Source: Xanthomonas sp. CFBP 8443 (GTDB taxonomy: Bacteria > Pseudomonadota > Gammaproteobacteria > Xanthomonadales > Xanthomonadaceae). From it: a stretch of 64,000 bases of DNA. The notes beneath the pieces were generated by a model. The model had not been told where the DNA came from and ran no database searches. It worked only from the letters and a program-made list of their open reading frames with translations. Where the stretch lies: contig NZ_CP102592.1 of the NCBI RefSeq assembly GCF_025666195.1, positions 3,782,001 through 3,846,000 of the forward strand, given 5' to 3'. Made by a program: the position numbers and the translations under genes. Shown here piece by piece: positions 46,476-55,431 of the stretch (positions are counted from its first letter, which is position 1; every line of letters begins with the position of its first letter).

Positions 46476-49061
46476 TCAGGCTTTCACGAACGTGAGGCGT
46501 CCGCCCTCGGCATCGACCCGGATCGTGTCGCCGCTGAGGAACTGCCCGGACAGGATCTGCTGCGCCAGCGGGTTCTCCAGCTGCGACTGGATCGCGCGCT
46601 TCAGCGGCCGCGCGCCGTACACCGGATCGAAGCCGACGTTGCCGAGCAGTTCCAGCGCGCGGTCGCTGAGTTCGATCTTCAATCCGCGCTCGGCCAGGCG
46701 CTTGTCCAGGCCGTGCAGCTGGATGCGCGCGATCGACTTGATCTGCGCCTTGTCCAGCGGATGGAACACCACGATGTCGTCCAGCCGGTTGACGAACTCC
46801 GGGCGGAAATGCGCCTGCACCACGCCCATCACCGCCGCCTTCATCTGCGTGTACGCCTCCGCGCTGCCGTCCCCGCTCAGTTCCTGGATCTGGTGCGAGC
46901 CCAGGTTGGAGGTCATCACGATGACGGTGTTGCGGAAGTCCACGGTGCGGCCCTGGCCATCGGTGAGGCGGCCGTCGTCGAGCACCTGCAGCAGGATGTT
47001 GAACACGTCGCTGTGCGCCTTCTCCACCTCGTCGAGCAGGATCAGCGAATACGGCCGGCGCCGCACCGCTTCGGTGAGATAGCCGCCCTCTTCGTAGCCG
47101 ACGTAGCCCGGAGGTGCGCCGATCAGCCGCGCCACCGAATGCTTCTCCATGAACTCGCTCATGTCGATGCGGATCATCGCCTCGCTGCTGTCGAACAGGA
47201 ATTCGGCCAGCGCCTTGCACAGCTCGGTCTTGCCGACCCCGGTCGGACCCAGGAACAGGAACGAACCGCTGGGCCGGTTGGGATCGGACAGGCCGGCACG
47301 CGAACGCCGCACCGCGTCGGACACCACCTTGATCGCCTCTTCCTGGCCGACCACGCGCCGGTGCAGCTCGTCTTCCATGCGCAACAGCTTGTCGCGCTCG
47401 CCTTCGAGCATCTTGCTGACCGGGATGCCGGTCCAGCGCGACACCACCTCGGCGATCTCCTCGGCGGTGACCCGGTCCTGCACCAGCGTGAAATCGTGAT
47501 GCTCGGCATCGCCGGCCGCGGCCAGCTGCTTCTCCAGGTTCGGCAGCAGGCCGTACTGGATCTCGCTCATCTTGGCGTAGTCCTGGCGCCGATGCGCCGC
47601 TTCCAGTTCGACTCGCGCCTGCTCGATCTGCTCCTTGATCCTGGTCGCGCCCTGCAACGCGGCCTTCTCCGACTTCCACACCTCGTCGAGGTCGGAGAAC
47701 TCGCGTTCGAGCTTGTCGATGTCGCTTTCCAGGTCGGCCAGGCGCTGCCGCGAGGCCTCGTCCTTTTCCTTCTTCAGCATTTCGCGCTGGATCTTCAGCT
47801 GGATCAGGCGCCGCTCCAGGCGGTCCAGTTCCTCCGGCTTGGAGTCGATCTCCATGCGGATGCGGCTGGCGGCCTCGTCCATCAGGTCGATGGCCTTGTC
47901 CGGCAGCTGGCGGTCGCTGATGTAGCGGTTGGACAGCGTGGCCGCGGCGACGATCGCCGGATCGGTGATCTCCACGCCGTGGTGCACCGCGTAGCGCTCC
48001 TTCAAGCCGCGCAGGATGGCGATGGTGTCCTCCACGGTCGGTTCGCCGACGAACACCTTCTGGAAGCGCCGCTCCAGCGCCGCGTCCTTCTCGATGTACT
48101 TGCGGTATTCATCCAGCGTGGTGGCGCCGATGCAGTGCAGCTCGCCGCGCGCCAGCGCCGGCTTGAGCATGTTGCCCGCGTCCATCGCGCCGTCGGCCTT
48201 GCCGGCGCCGACCATGGTGTGCAGTTCGTCGATGAACAGGATCACCTGGCCTTCGGTCTTGGACAGGTCGTTGAGCACGCCCTTGAGCCGCTCTTCGAAC
48301 TCTCCGCGGAACTTGGCGCCGGCGATCAGCGCGCCCATGTCCAGCGACAGCACGCGGCGGCCGCGCAGGCCTTCGGGCACCTCGCCGTTGACGATGCGCT
48401 GGGCCAGGCCCTCGACGATCGCGGTCTTGCCGACGCCGGGCTCGCCGATCAGCACCGGGTTGTTCTTGGTGCGCCGCTGCAGCACCTGGATGGTGCGGCG
48501 GATTTCCTCGTCGCGGCCGATCACCGGATCCAGCTTGCCGCTCTCGGCGCGCGCGGTGAGATCGATGGTGTATTTCTCCAGCGCCTGGCGCTGGTCCTCG
48601 GCGCTCTCCGACTGCACCGTCTCGCCGCCGCGCAGCTTGTCGATGGCGGTTTCGAGCTTCTTCTTGTCGGCGCCGGCGGCGCGCAGCGCCAGGCCCAACG
48701 CGCCGGCGTCGTCGGCCGCGGCCAGCACGAACCATTCGCTGGCGATGAACTGGTCGTTGTGCTGCTGCGCCAGCTTGTCGGTCTGGTTGAGCAGCCGGCT
48801 CAGATCGTTGCCGATCGACAGGTTGCCGGGCTGGCCGCTGACCTTGGGCAGCTTGTCCAGCGCCTCGCCCAGGCGCTCGCGCAGCACCGGTACGTTGACG
48901 CCGGCCTGCGCCAGCAACGGCCGGGTGCTGCCGCCGGACTGGTCGAGCAGCGCGGTGAACACGTGCACCGGCTCGACGATGGTGTGGTCGCGGCCCACGG
49001 CCAGCGACTGGGCGTCGGCCAGCGCCTGCTGGAAACGCGAGGTGAGCTTGTCCATCCGCAT
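46476..49061 (-). CDS. clpB: ATP-dependent disaggregase ClpB
   Basis: 861-residue Hsp100 chaperone that rescues aggregated proteins with DnaK. It has an N-terminal substrate domain and a first AAA+ domain with Walker [11 protein letters not shown] ClpB-type coiled-coil middle domain follows (about 410-525, with [20 protein letters not shown]). The second AAA+ domain has GPTGVGKTE and a Walker [11 protein letters not shown]. The middle domain distinguishes it from ClpA and ClpC. The ATG at 49061 has GAGGA 8-9 nt upstream. A sigma-32-type promoter lies about 50 bp upstream of the start. Single-gene unit. Confidence 0.97.
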   Translation of the reverse strand: MRMDKLTSRFQQALADAQSLAVGRDHTIVEPVHVFTALLDQSGGSTRPLLAQAGVNVPVLRERLGEALDKLPKVSGQPGNLSIGNDLSRLLNQTDKLAQQHNDQFIASEWFVLAAADDAGALGLALRAAGADKKKLETAIDKLRGGETVQSESAEDQRQALEKYTIDLTARAESGKLDPVIGRDEEIRRTIQVLQRRTKNNPVLIGEPGVGKTAIVEGLAQRIVNGEVPEGLRGRRVLSLDMGALIAGAKFRGEFEERLKGVLNDLSKTEGQVILFIDELHTMVGAGKADGAMDAGNMLKPALARGELHCIGATTLDEYRKYIEKDAALERRFQKVFVGEPTVEDTIAILRGLKERYAVHHGVEITDPAIVAAATLSNRYISDRQLPDKAIDLMDEAASRIRMEIDSKPEELDRLERRLIQLKIQREMLKKEKDEASRQRLADLESDIDKLEREFSDLDEVWKSEKAALQGATRIKEQIEQARVELEAAHRRQDYAKMSEIQYGLLPNLEKQLAAAGDAEHHDFTLVQDRVTAEEIAEVVSRWTGIPVSKMLEGERDKLLRMEDELHRRVVGQEEAIKVVSDAVRRSRAGLSDPNRPSGSFLFLGPTGVGKTELCKALAEFLFDSSEAMIRIDMSEFMEKHSVARLIGAPPGYVGYEEGGYLTEAVRRRPYSLILLDEVEKAHSDVFNILLQVLDDGRLTDGQGRTVDFRNTVIVMTSNLGSHQIQELSGDGSAEAYTQMKAAVMGVVQAHFRPEFVNRLDDIVVFHPLDKAQIKSIARIQLHGLDKRLAERGLKIELSDRALELLGNVGFDPVYGARPLKRAIQSQLENPLAQQILSGQFLSGDTIRVDAEGGRLTFVKA

Positions 49062-49419
49062 CGGGAAGTTCCTCTGAATGAAGGGCCGGCCGTGCCGGCA
49101 TGCTAGTCAGATGCGGTTGGCGCGGCATGTTTCAAGGCCGCCGGGACCGTCTGTATACACCCTCGCGACGCATGGGCCGCTCGCGGGAAGGATCGGCGGG
49201 AGCCGCGCCCGGCGCGCGCGAGGGGCTGCAACGTGGGCCTCGCGTCGATGCGCGATCACCGCCGGCTCCGCCCATCTGCGCGCATGCGCCGGCGATGCCC
49301 GCGGCTGCGGATACTCCTGCGCCGCGGGCACGGGCGCAGTCCGTCGCGCTGCGGTCACACGCCGCTACCGGTCGTCCCCCTACCCTGCACGTTCCGAACG
49401 ATCCCGCACAGGAGCCGCA
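49062..49419. other. Divergent regulatory region between clpB and GST genes
   Basis: No credible gene. The clpB-proximal part holds the sigma-32-type promoter (49109-49136) and a GCCGGC palindrome in the predicted clpB leader (49086-49100). The GST-proximal part ends in a GGAG Shine-Dalgarno. The remainder is GC-rich without clear signals. Confidence 0.6.
49109..49136 (-). promoter_or_regulatory. Sigma-32 (RpoH) type heat-shock promoter of clpB
   Basis: On the minus strand, CTTGAAA (49136-49130), a 14-nt spacer, then CGCATCT (49115-49109). This matches the RpoH consensus CTTGAAA-N13/14-CCCCATNT very well. Predicted transcription start is near 49101, about 40 nt before the clpB ATG. The target gene is a known heat-shock gene. 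Confidence 0.75.
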
Positions 49420-50124
49420 ATGCACTACGAACTCTATTACTGGACCGGCATCCAGGGCCGCGGCGAGTTCGTGCGACTGGCGCTGGAGGATGCCGGCGCG
49501 GCCTACCGCGACGTCGCCCGCGAAGAAGGCGACGCTGTGCTGCAGCCCTTTCTCGACGGCGAGCAGCCGGGCGTGCGGCCGTTCGCGCCGCCGTTCCTGA
49601 AGGCCGGGCGGCAGGTGATTGCGCAGGTGGCCAACATCCTGCATTACCTGGGTCCGCCGCTGGGACTGGTGCCGGACAGCGAGTCGCGGCGCCTGCAGGC
49701 GCTGCAATTGCAGCTGACCATCGCCGACCTGGTGACCGAGGTCCACGACAGCCACCACCCCATCGCCAGCGCGCTGTACTACGAAGACCAGAAGCCCGAA
49801 GCGCGGCGCCGCGCCGAAGACCTGCGCACGCAGCGGCTGCCGAAATTCCTGGGCTACTTCGAGCAGGTGCTGGTCCAGGGCGGCGGGCGCCATGCGCTGC
49901 GCGAGCATTCTTACGTGGATCTGTCGCTGTTCCAGCTGATGAGCGGACTGGACTACGCGTTCCCCGGCGCGATGAAGAAACTCTCGCCGAAGCTGCCGCA
50001 GCTGCGCGCCTTGCAGCAGCGCGTCTCCGAGCGTCCCGGCGTCGCCGCCTACCTGGCCTCGCCGCGGCGCCTGCCGTTCAACGACAACGGGATTTTCCGG
50101 CGTTATCCGGAGTTGGATGGGTGA
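49420..50124 (+). CDS. Glutathione S-transferase
   Basis: 234-residue GST. The N-terminal thioredoxin-like domain (about 1-85) starts MHYELYYWTGIQGRGEFVRL, which places a Tyr at the usual catalytic position for Alpha/Mu/Pi/Sigma-type enzymes. The all-helical C-terminal domain contains LPKFLGYFEQVL and the N-capping-box region YVDLSLFQLM. The ending LPFNDNGIFRRYPEL resembles eukaryotic-type bacterial GSTs. The ATG at 49420 has GGAG 8 nt upstream. Substrate unknown. It shares the divergent gap with clpB. Confidence 0.85.
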   Translation: MHYELYYWTGIQGRGEFVRLALEDAGAAYRDVAREEGDAVLQPFLDGEQPGVRPFAPPFLKAGRQVIAQVANILHYLGPPLGLVPDSESRRLQALQLQLTIADLVTEVHDSHHPIASALYYEDQKPEARRRAEDLRTQRLPKFLGYFEQVLVQGGGRHALREHSYVDLSLFQLMSGLDYAFPGAMKKLSPKLPQLRALQQRVSERPGVAAYLASPRRLPFNDNGIFRRYPELDG

Positions 50125-50180
50125 GGTGTGGCGAACCGTGAGGTCTGCTTTCAAACCTGGGCTTTAGCATGACGTCTTCC

Positions 50181-50248
50181 TGTGGAAGCGACTTCAGTCG
50201 CGACGGGCATTGCCGGTGAAGCCCGTCGCGACTGAAGTCGCTCCCACA
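50181..50248. repeat. Long palindromic intergenic repeat (GCGACTTCAGTCGCGAC type)
   Basis: Two 28-bp arms (50181-50208 and 50221-50248) with one mismatch flank a 12-nt loop. Each contains GCGACTTCAGTCGCGACGGG or its complement. It lies between the convergent GST and DUF3014 genes and may serve as a bidirectional terminator. The CTTCAGTCGCGAC theme is a widespread dispersed repeat in Xanthomonas and Pseudomonas genomes. Confidence 0.85.
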
Positions 50249-50311
50249 TGATTCCTGCAGCAATGCGAAGGCGTTCCACAACCACGGTACCGAAGCCGGC
50301 CAGGACGGCCC

Positions 50312-51142
50312 TCAGGTCCTGATCAACGCCGCACGGATCGCCTGCAGTTGCTTGCGCACCGCCTCGGCCTGCGCCGGCCCCAGGCGCAGCAGCGCCTTCT
50401 GCCCGACCGACAGCGACTCCAGCGCAGGATCGGCGAAGCGGTACTTGCCGGTGCGCGCATCGGCCACCACCGCCGGCGCAGCGGGTACCGCCGGGGTCTG
50501 CAGCAGGTGGTCGATCACCTGCACCAGGCGGTCGTTGAAATAACCCTGCGGATAGCCCAGCTCCACGTACGCCTGCTGGAACAGGGGATAGAAGCGCCGG
50601 TACGCGGTCACCATGGCGCCGGCATCGGCGTGGGTGAAGGCCTGCACGTAGGGCGCGTAGCGCTGCGTATTGGCCTCCGCGACGGTGCTGGCGCCGGCCG
50701 CATCGGTGTCGACCTGCAGCTGTCCAGGCACCGGCTTCATTGCCAGGGTGCGCGCGGCAACGCGGCGCTGCGGCAGGTTGTCGATCATGGTCACCGCGCG
50801 CTGGACCAGATGGTCGCGGATCAGCAGCGCCAGCGGTGCATCGCTGCCGGCCAGCGTCACCAGCTCGGCCCACGCCGCCGCGTCGCTGTCGGCCAGCGCC
50901 GGGATCGCCGCGTCGGCGGCAGCGGGGTCGGCAGGCGCGATGGGATGCTGGATCGGCGGCGGCGCCGGAGCGGCCGGTGCAGGTGCAGCCGCTGGCGCGG
51001 TGCCGGCCGCAGGCGCTGCGACAGGGGTCGGCGCGGCGGGCGTGCCGAGACCGCCCAGGTTGTCGCGGAACAGCCAGGCGGCCGCCGCGAGCATGGCGAG
51101 CGCCACCACGGCCCAGGGCCAGCGCGCGTGTCGGGTCTGCAT
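50312..51142 (-). CDS. DUF3014 membrane-anchored protein
   Basis: 276-residue protein. A single N-terminal membrane anchor (about 8-24, WAVVALAMLAAAAWLF) comes first. A Pro/Ala-rich periplasmic tether (about 32-70) follows, then a helical DUF3014 domain. That domain includes ALLIRDHLVQRAVTMIDNLP and the conserved YRRFYPLFQQAYVELGYPQG segment. The ATG at 51142 is chosen because the anchor follows immediately; a start at 51166 adds eight unlikely residues. Function unknown. It is followed by the palindromic repeat. Confidence 0.8.
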   Translation of the reverse strand: MQTRHARWPWAVVALAMLAAAAWLFRDNLGGLGTPAAPTPVAAPAAGTAPAAAPAPAAPAPPPIQHPIAPADPAAADAAIPALADSDAAAWAELVTLAGSDAPLALLIRDHLVQRAVTMIDNLPQRRVAARTLAMKPVPGQLQVDTDAAGASTVAEANTQRYAPYVQAFTHADAGAMVTAYRRFYPLFQQAYVELGYPQGYFNDRLVQVIDHLLQTPAVPAAPAVVADARTGKYRFADPALESLSVGQKALLRLGPAQAEAVRKQLQAIRAALIRT

Positions 51143-51264
51143 GGAATCGCACCTCTTGCGGAACACAGGGGTGTGACCCGGTGCGGCGGTCCTGGTTCCG
51201 CGGCGAGTGGGGCGGCGTTAAGCCACACCGCACGGCGTGCGGCCGGCGCGTGCCATGCCGCGCG

Positions 51265-52449
51265 CTACTGCTCCACCGCGTTTTCGTCGATGAAGTCCAG
51301 CCGCGACCCGACCCAGTCGGCGACGATCGCCGCGGCCACCGTGTCGGCCTGCACCGCCGGCAACCGCTTGTGCTGCACCAGCCACGCCGCGGTCGCGATG
51401 CGCGCCGCCGGCACCGCCGCCAGCGCGGCCTTGCGCGCGGCCGCAGGCCACGGCGTCTCGCCACGGATGGCGCGGATCGCCGGCAGCGGATCGGGCGCCC
51501 GCGGCACCTTCGCCGCCTGCAGGAAATCCAGCGGCGATACGGTCGCGCGCAGTTCCTGCACGCGCCACCCGGCGTAGCTGGCGAAACGGATCGTGCCCGC
51601 GTCGCCCGAGACAGTCGCGATCGCCGGCTCGAACGCCGCCCGCAGCTGGGTCCAGGCCGGCAGATCGAACAGGCCGCCCTGCGGTGCGCACAGCGGCGCG
51701 CTGCCGTCGCGCGAGGAGCCGTACAGCGGACCCATCGCCGCATAGGCCAACTCGCCCTGCCGCGCGAACACGAAGCAGTGCACGTACGGACGCGTGCCAT
51801 CGTCGTAGCCGCTGCGCTCGATCCAGTTGCGCAGCAGGGTCAATTCGACCTCGCCCGCTGGTGTCTTGGGATCCTTGCGCAGGTCGTCGAGCAGCGAGGC
51901 GGCGAACTCGTCCTGCGCGCGCAATGCCGTGGCGGCGCGGGCGAAACGCGTCTGCGCTTCCTTGGCGCCGACCCCGGCGCCGGGTTCGAAGCGCTGCAGG
52001 TACGCCAACCAGGCCGAGGCCAGTGCGCCGTCGTAGTCGCGCAGTTGCGCGGCGGCGGCGGCCGGCGCGCTCGGGATGCGGGCGACGATGCGGTCCAGGC
52101 GCGCCGCCTGCGCCGCGCTCTGCGTGTCGAACTCCCGCATCCGCGCCAGTTGGGCGCGCTGCACGCAGGCCACCGGCTGCGCCTGTTGCAGGCAAGCATT
52201 GCGTTGCGTAAGCCAGGCGCGCTGCGCGCTGCGCAACGCGGCGACCTCGGCACGCGGCGCGCTGTCCAGCAGGGCGGCGTACCCGTTGGCCAGTTGCTCG
52301 TCCTGATGGCCCAGGTTCGCGTCGCCGCACAGCAGCCGCTCGATCGGGCTGGCGGCCTTGGCGCAATCGAAGGAGGCGGCCGACGCGGCCGGCGCCAGCA
52401 GCAGCGCCGCCAGGGCCAGGCCGGCCAGCGGAACGAAGCGTGGGGTCAT
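51265..52449 (-). CDS. LprI-like (DUF1311) exported protein with long C-terminal region
   Basis: 394-residue precursor. The ATG at 52449 follows an AGGG Shine-Dalgarno about 9 nt upstream and gives a clear signal peptide (LAGLALAALLLAPAASA). The mature N-terminus has the LprI/DUF1311 pattern: SFDCAKAASPIERLLCGDA, LANGYAALLD, and RSAQRAWLTQRNACLQ with paired cysteines. LprI proteins inhibit lysozyme in some bacteria. The remaining roughly 280 residues do not match LprI and are not recognised; they include PYVHCFVFARQGELAYAAMG. An inhibitor or envelope role is inference. Confidence 0.7.
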   Translation of the reverse strand: MTPRFVPLAGLALAALLLAPAASAASFDCAKAASPIERLLCGDANLGHQDEQLANGYAALLDSAPRAEVAALRSAQRAWLTQRNACLQQAQPVACVQRAQLARMREFDTQSAAQAARLDRIVARIPSAPAAAAAQLRDYDGALASAWLAYLQRFEPGAGVGAKEAQTRFARAATALRAQDEFAASLLDDLRKDPKTPAGEVELTLLRNWIERSGYDDGTRPYVHCFVFARQGELAYAAMGPLYGSSRDGSAPLCAPQGGLFDLPAWTQLRAAFEPAIATVSGDAGTIRFASYAGWRVQELRATVSPLDFLQAAKVPRAPDPLPAIRAIRGETPWPAAARKAALAAVPAARIATAAWLVQHKRLPAVQADTVAAAIVADWVGSRLDFIDENAVEQ

Positions 52450-52501
52450 GTGCGACATCCCTGTTGCGGTTGGGCGGCCGAGCATGCCGGCCGCGGAACG
52501 T

Positions 52502-54100
52502 TCAGTCCACCACCACCGCGCGCGGTTTCTGCAACGACAGCAGGCCGAGCAGCACGGCCAGGGCGACGTAGCCACCGACGAATTGCCAGGCGATCAACTT
52601 GGGCAGGCCGCTCAGCGTCCACGGCAGATAGATGCCGCCGCGCGGATCCACCGAATGGATCAAGCCGAACAGGGTCAACCCGGCCGCCACCAGCAGGAAC
52701 ACCGCGGCGCGGCGCAGGCGTCCGTCCACCATCGCCGCCACCGCCGCGGTCCACAGCATCGCGGTGATGATGAAGCCGTTGCCCAGGGTGAAGATCACCG
52801 CCAGTTCGGGCAACCCGTGACCGTCCAGCGTGGTGGTCAGCGCGGCCAGCTTGTCCGCCGGGATCCAGCCCGGCGCCTTGATCGCCAGCAGGTAGGCCAC
52901 CGACGGCAGGAAGCCCAGCACCATCGCCCCGGCATGGCGCTTGGGCGTGGCCTGGAACGCCTGGGTGGTGATGTCGATGGCCACGTACACGATGATCGGC
53001 GCCAGCACCGCCAGCGGCAGCCACTGCACCAGTCCGGCGACCAGGCCGAGCATGCCGCCCAGGCCGATGAACAGCCCGGTCAGCAGCGTGTAGCCGCTGC
53101 GCGCGCCCATGTGCTTGTACGCCGGCTGGCCGATGTAGGGCGTGGTCTGCGCGACGCCGCCGCAGATGCCGGCGACCAGGGTCGAGCAGGCCTCGACCAG
53201 CAGGATGTCGCGGGTGCGGTAGTCGTCGCCGGCGGCGCGCGCGCTCTCGCTGACGTTGATGCCGCCGACCACCATCAGCAGGCCGAACGGCAGCAGCAGC
53301 GGCAGCAACGGCACGGTGTCGGGCAGGCCGGCGACGAAGCCCAGGCTCGGCCACGGCAGCACCAACTGCGGCGCCACCCACTGCGGCGCCTGGTAGCCGG
53401 GGATGCCGAAACCGGCCGCGTTCGACCAGTAGTACAGGCCGGTGCCCAGCACCAGTGCCAGCGGCACGCCGGGCACGCCGTACGGCAGCCGGCCCTTGGC
53501 GATCAGCACGTACAGCAGCAGGCCCAGCACGACCAGCCCGACCAGCGGCGCGCGCAGCGTCTCCAACAGCGGCAGGAAGCCCATCAGCACCAGCGCGATG
53601 CCGGCGATCGAACCGAGCAGCGCCGCGCGCGGCAAGGCGCGGGTGACCGCGTCGCCGAAGAACGACAGCACCGTCTTCAGCACGCCCATCACCACCAGCG
53701 AGGCCATGCCCAGGTGCCAGGTGGCGATCGCCGCGGCCTGCGGATCCAGACCCTGCTGCTTGTAGTGCACGAACGCCGGGCCCAGCACCAGCAGCGCCAT
53801 GCCGATGCTGGTCGGCGCATCCAGGCCCAGCGGCATCGCGGTGACGTCGCTGCGCCCGCTGCGCGCGGCCAGCCTGCGCGCCATCCACGTGTACAGCAGA
53901 TTGCCGATCAGCACGCCGAAGGCGGTGCCGGGAATCATCCGCGTGTAGATCACCTCGGCCGGGAACTGGAAGATCCCGACCAGCGCCATGGTGATGAAGC
54001 CGAGGATCGACAGGTTGTCGACCACCAGCCCGAAGAAACCGTTGAGGTCGCCGGCAACGAACCAGCGCGGGCGCGACGTAGGAGGAGCGATGCTGGGCAT
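52502..54100 (-). CDS. NCS2-type permease
   Basis: 532-residue inner-membrane transporter with about 14 helices and the xanthine/uracil permease (NCS2) fold. N-terminal DLNGFFGLVVDNLSILGFIT and the TAMPLGLDAPTSIGMALLVL segment resemble the AzgA-like branch. Later GINVSESARAAGDDYRTRDI and GGVAQTTPYIGQPAYKHMGA parallel the substrate-site helices of the family. The ATG at 54100 gives MPSIAPPTSRP, following a GGAGGAGCG stretch in reverse orientation only, so the start is not firmly fixed. Substrate is unknown; purines are the family default. Not in an obvious purine context. Confidence 0.65.
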   Translation of the reverse strand: MPSIAPPTSRPRWFVAGDLNGFFGLVVDNLSILGFITMALVGIFQFPAEVIYTRMIPGTAFGVLIGNLLYTWMARRLAARSGRSDVTAMPLGLDAPTSIGMALLVLGPAFVHYKQQGLDPQAAAIATWHLGMASLVVMGVLKTVLSFFGDAVTRALPRAALLGSIAGIALVLMGFLPLLETLRAPLVGLVVLGLLLYVLIAKGRLPYGVPGVPLALVLGTGLYYWSNAAGFGIPGYQAPQWVAPQLVLPWPSLGFVAGLPDTVPLLPLLLPFGLLMVVGGINVSESARAAGDDYRTRDILLVEACSTLVAGICGGVAQTTPYIGQPAYKHMGARSGYTLLTGLFIGLGGMLGLVAGLVQWLPLAVLAPIIVYVAIDITTQAFQATPKRHAGAMVLGFLPSVAYLLAIKAPGWIPADKLAALTTTLDGHGLPELAVIFTLGNGFIITAMLWTAAVAAMVDGRLRRAAVFLLVAAGLTLFGLIHSVDPRGGIYLPWTLSGLPKLIAWQFVGGYVALAVLLGLLSLQKPRAVVVD

Positions 54101-54207
54101 GCGGGCGATGGCTAGGTGAGGGATCGATGGATGGTAATGGAAGCGGCGCTTGCCGATTGGCGCGCGAACAGGGATGCAGCATCCCGGCCTGCGCCCGTGC
54201 GCCGCGG

Positions 54208-54750
54208 CTACAGCGCCAGATGCAGGAACTGGTTGAACGCGCTCGGCACGTAATCGGCGAACGCCGGTCCATTGCGAAAGCCGCGGCGCCGGTACAGGCC
54301 CAGTGCCGCGTCGAAGGCCGCGCCGCTGCCGGTTTCCAGGCTCAGCCGGCGCAGGCCGGCCGCGCGCGCGGCGGCCACGATGTGCTCCAGCAGCGCCGCG
54401 GCCGCGCCCTGGCGCAGGAACTCCGGATGGGTGCGCATCGACTTCAGTTCGCCGCCGCCATCGTCCAGCACGCGCAACGCGCCGACCGCGGCCAACGCAT
54501 CGCCGCGCCAGACGCTCCACACGGTCACATCCGGACGCTGCAATCCGGACAGGTCCAGCGCATAGACGCTGCCCGGCGGCGACTGCGCATGCATCTGCTG
54601 CAGGTGGTATTCGAGCAACGCCTGCACCGCCGCACCGGACAGATCGTCCCGCCGAATCGAGAACGTCGCCGCCGGCGCTTTTCCGGGTCCCGAGTCCCCA
54701 GTCCCGAGTCCCGGTTTCAGAACGACACCTCGACCGGCTGCCGCGACCAC
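54208..54750 (-). CDS. GNAT family acetyltransferase with repeat-derived start region
   Basis: GNAT-fold enzyme whose conserved part begins TFSIRRDDLSGAAVQALLEY. It continues through the acetyl-CoA loop THPEFLRQGAAAALLEHIVA to LGLYRRRGF and an end near FNQFLHLAL. There is no ATG, GTG or TTG between repeat element E7 and this conserved start. The only usual start in frame is GTG 54750, inside the end of the upstream DUF3574 gene, giving 180 residues with a repeat-encoded LGTGDSGPGKAP segment. Initiation at a rare codon such as ATT near 54670 is an alternative. Acetyl acceptor unknown. Confidence 0.75.
   Translation of the reverse strand: MVAAAGRGVVLKPGLGTGDSGPGKAPAATFSIRRDDLSGAAVQALLEYHLQQMHAQSPPGSVYALDLSGLQRPDVTVWSVWRGDALAAVGALRVLDDGGGELKSMRTHPEFLRQGAAAALLEHIVAAARAAGLRRLSLETGSGAAFDAALGLYRRRGFRNGPAFADYVPSAFNQFLHLAL
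54684..54716. repeat. Heptad-repeat element E7 (single arm), GGGACTC type
   Basis: On the minus strand it follows the DUF3574 stop directly (TGA-AACCGGGACTCGGGACT). It ends in GGACCCGGAAAAGCG, the same end as one arm of element E4. The unit is GGGACTC with variants. It lies in the 5' region of the downstream GNAT reading frame. Confidence 0.75.
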
Positions 54751-55196
54751 AGCACCGACTGGTGTCCGGTCGCCTGCTTCCACGCCAGCCGGATCGCCTC
54801 GATGTCGGCGCGGCGTTGCGGCGTGTCCTCGTGCAGGATCACCAGCACCTTGGTGTTGAGCCGGTTCGGTTCCTTGGCGCCGCGGAACAGCCATTGGCCG
54901 TAGGCGTCGAACACGGTCAGGCCGTCGGGGAAGCGCGGCGTGACCTGCTTGTCCAGGAACGCGCGCCACTGCGCCTGGCTGATCGGCTCGGCCTGCGGGC
55001 GGTCGGCCGGGCCGCTCTCCTCGCCGACGCCGAAGTACAGCTCGCTGCGCACCCAGCCGCTGGCCTGCGCCGGCCGCGCGGCATCGCCCTGCATGGCGGC
55101 AGCGACCTTGGCCGGCGCGGTGGAAGCCGACGGCGCCACGCTGGCGCAGGCGGTCAGGGCCAGGAACACGGCAAGCAACGGGGCACGCAGCAGCAT
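54717..55196 (-). CDS. DUF3574 lipoprotein
   Basis: 159-residue lipoprotein precursor with lipobox LTAC and Cys17 after MLLRAPLLAVFLALTA. The mature part carries the DUF3574 pattern: SELYFGVGEE, WRAFLDKQVTPRFPDGLTV, FDAYGQWLFRG and KVLVILHED. Function of the family is unknown. It is followed directly by repeat element E7 and a GNAT gene, and is divergent from the TonB receptor at 55432 with 235 bp between. Confidence 0.82.
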   Translation of the reverse strand: MLLRAPLLAVFLALTACASVAPSASTAPAKVAAAMQGDAARPAQASGWVRSELYFGVGEESGPADRPQAEPISQAQWRAFLDKQVTPRFPDGLTVFDAYGQWLFRGAKEPNRLNTKVLVILHEDTPQRRADIEAIRLAWKQATGHQSVLWSRQPVEVSF

Positions 55197-55315
55197 CGGC
55201 AGGTCTCGGAAGCGAATGGAAAAAGGGGATGGTAGGCGACGGCGGCCGCGCGTACCCGATAACCGCCGGGCATCAGCTCATGCCAAACGCAGCGGATCGG
55301 GCGGCTCGCAGCCGT

Positions 55316-55326
55316 GTTAACGATAA
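55316..55326 (+). promoter_or_regulatory. Conserved upstream motif of TonB receptor gene 3
   Basis: GTTAACGATAA lies about 116 bp before the ATG at 55432, in an AT-rich tract continuing CTAATATAT. The GTTAACGA core is identical to that before the receptor at 29873 and similar to that before the receptor at 33443, at comparable distances. The TTGAC end of the motif is not preserved here. Confidence 0.45.
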
Positions 55327-55431
55327 GCTAATATATCGCTTCATCCGGATGGATGTAACCAAATTCGATCGTCTGCGGCGCATGGACCACCGCCGCGGCT
55401 GGTCTTCGCGCCACCGCAGGAGAGAGCCCCC

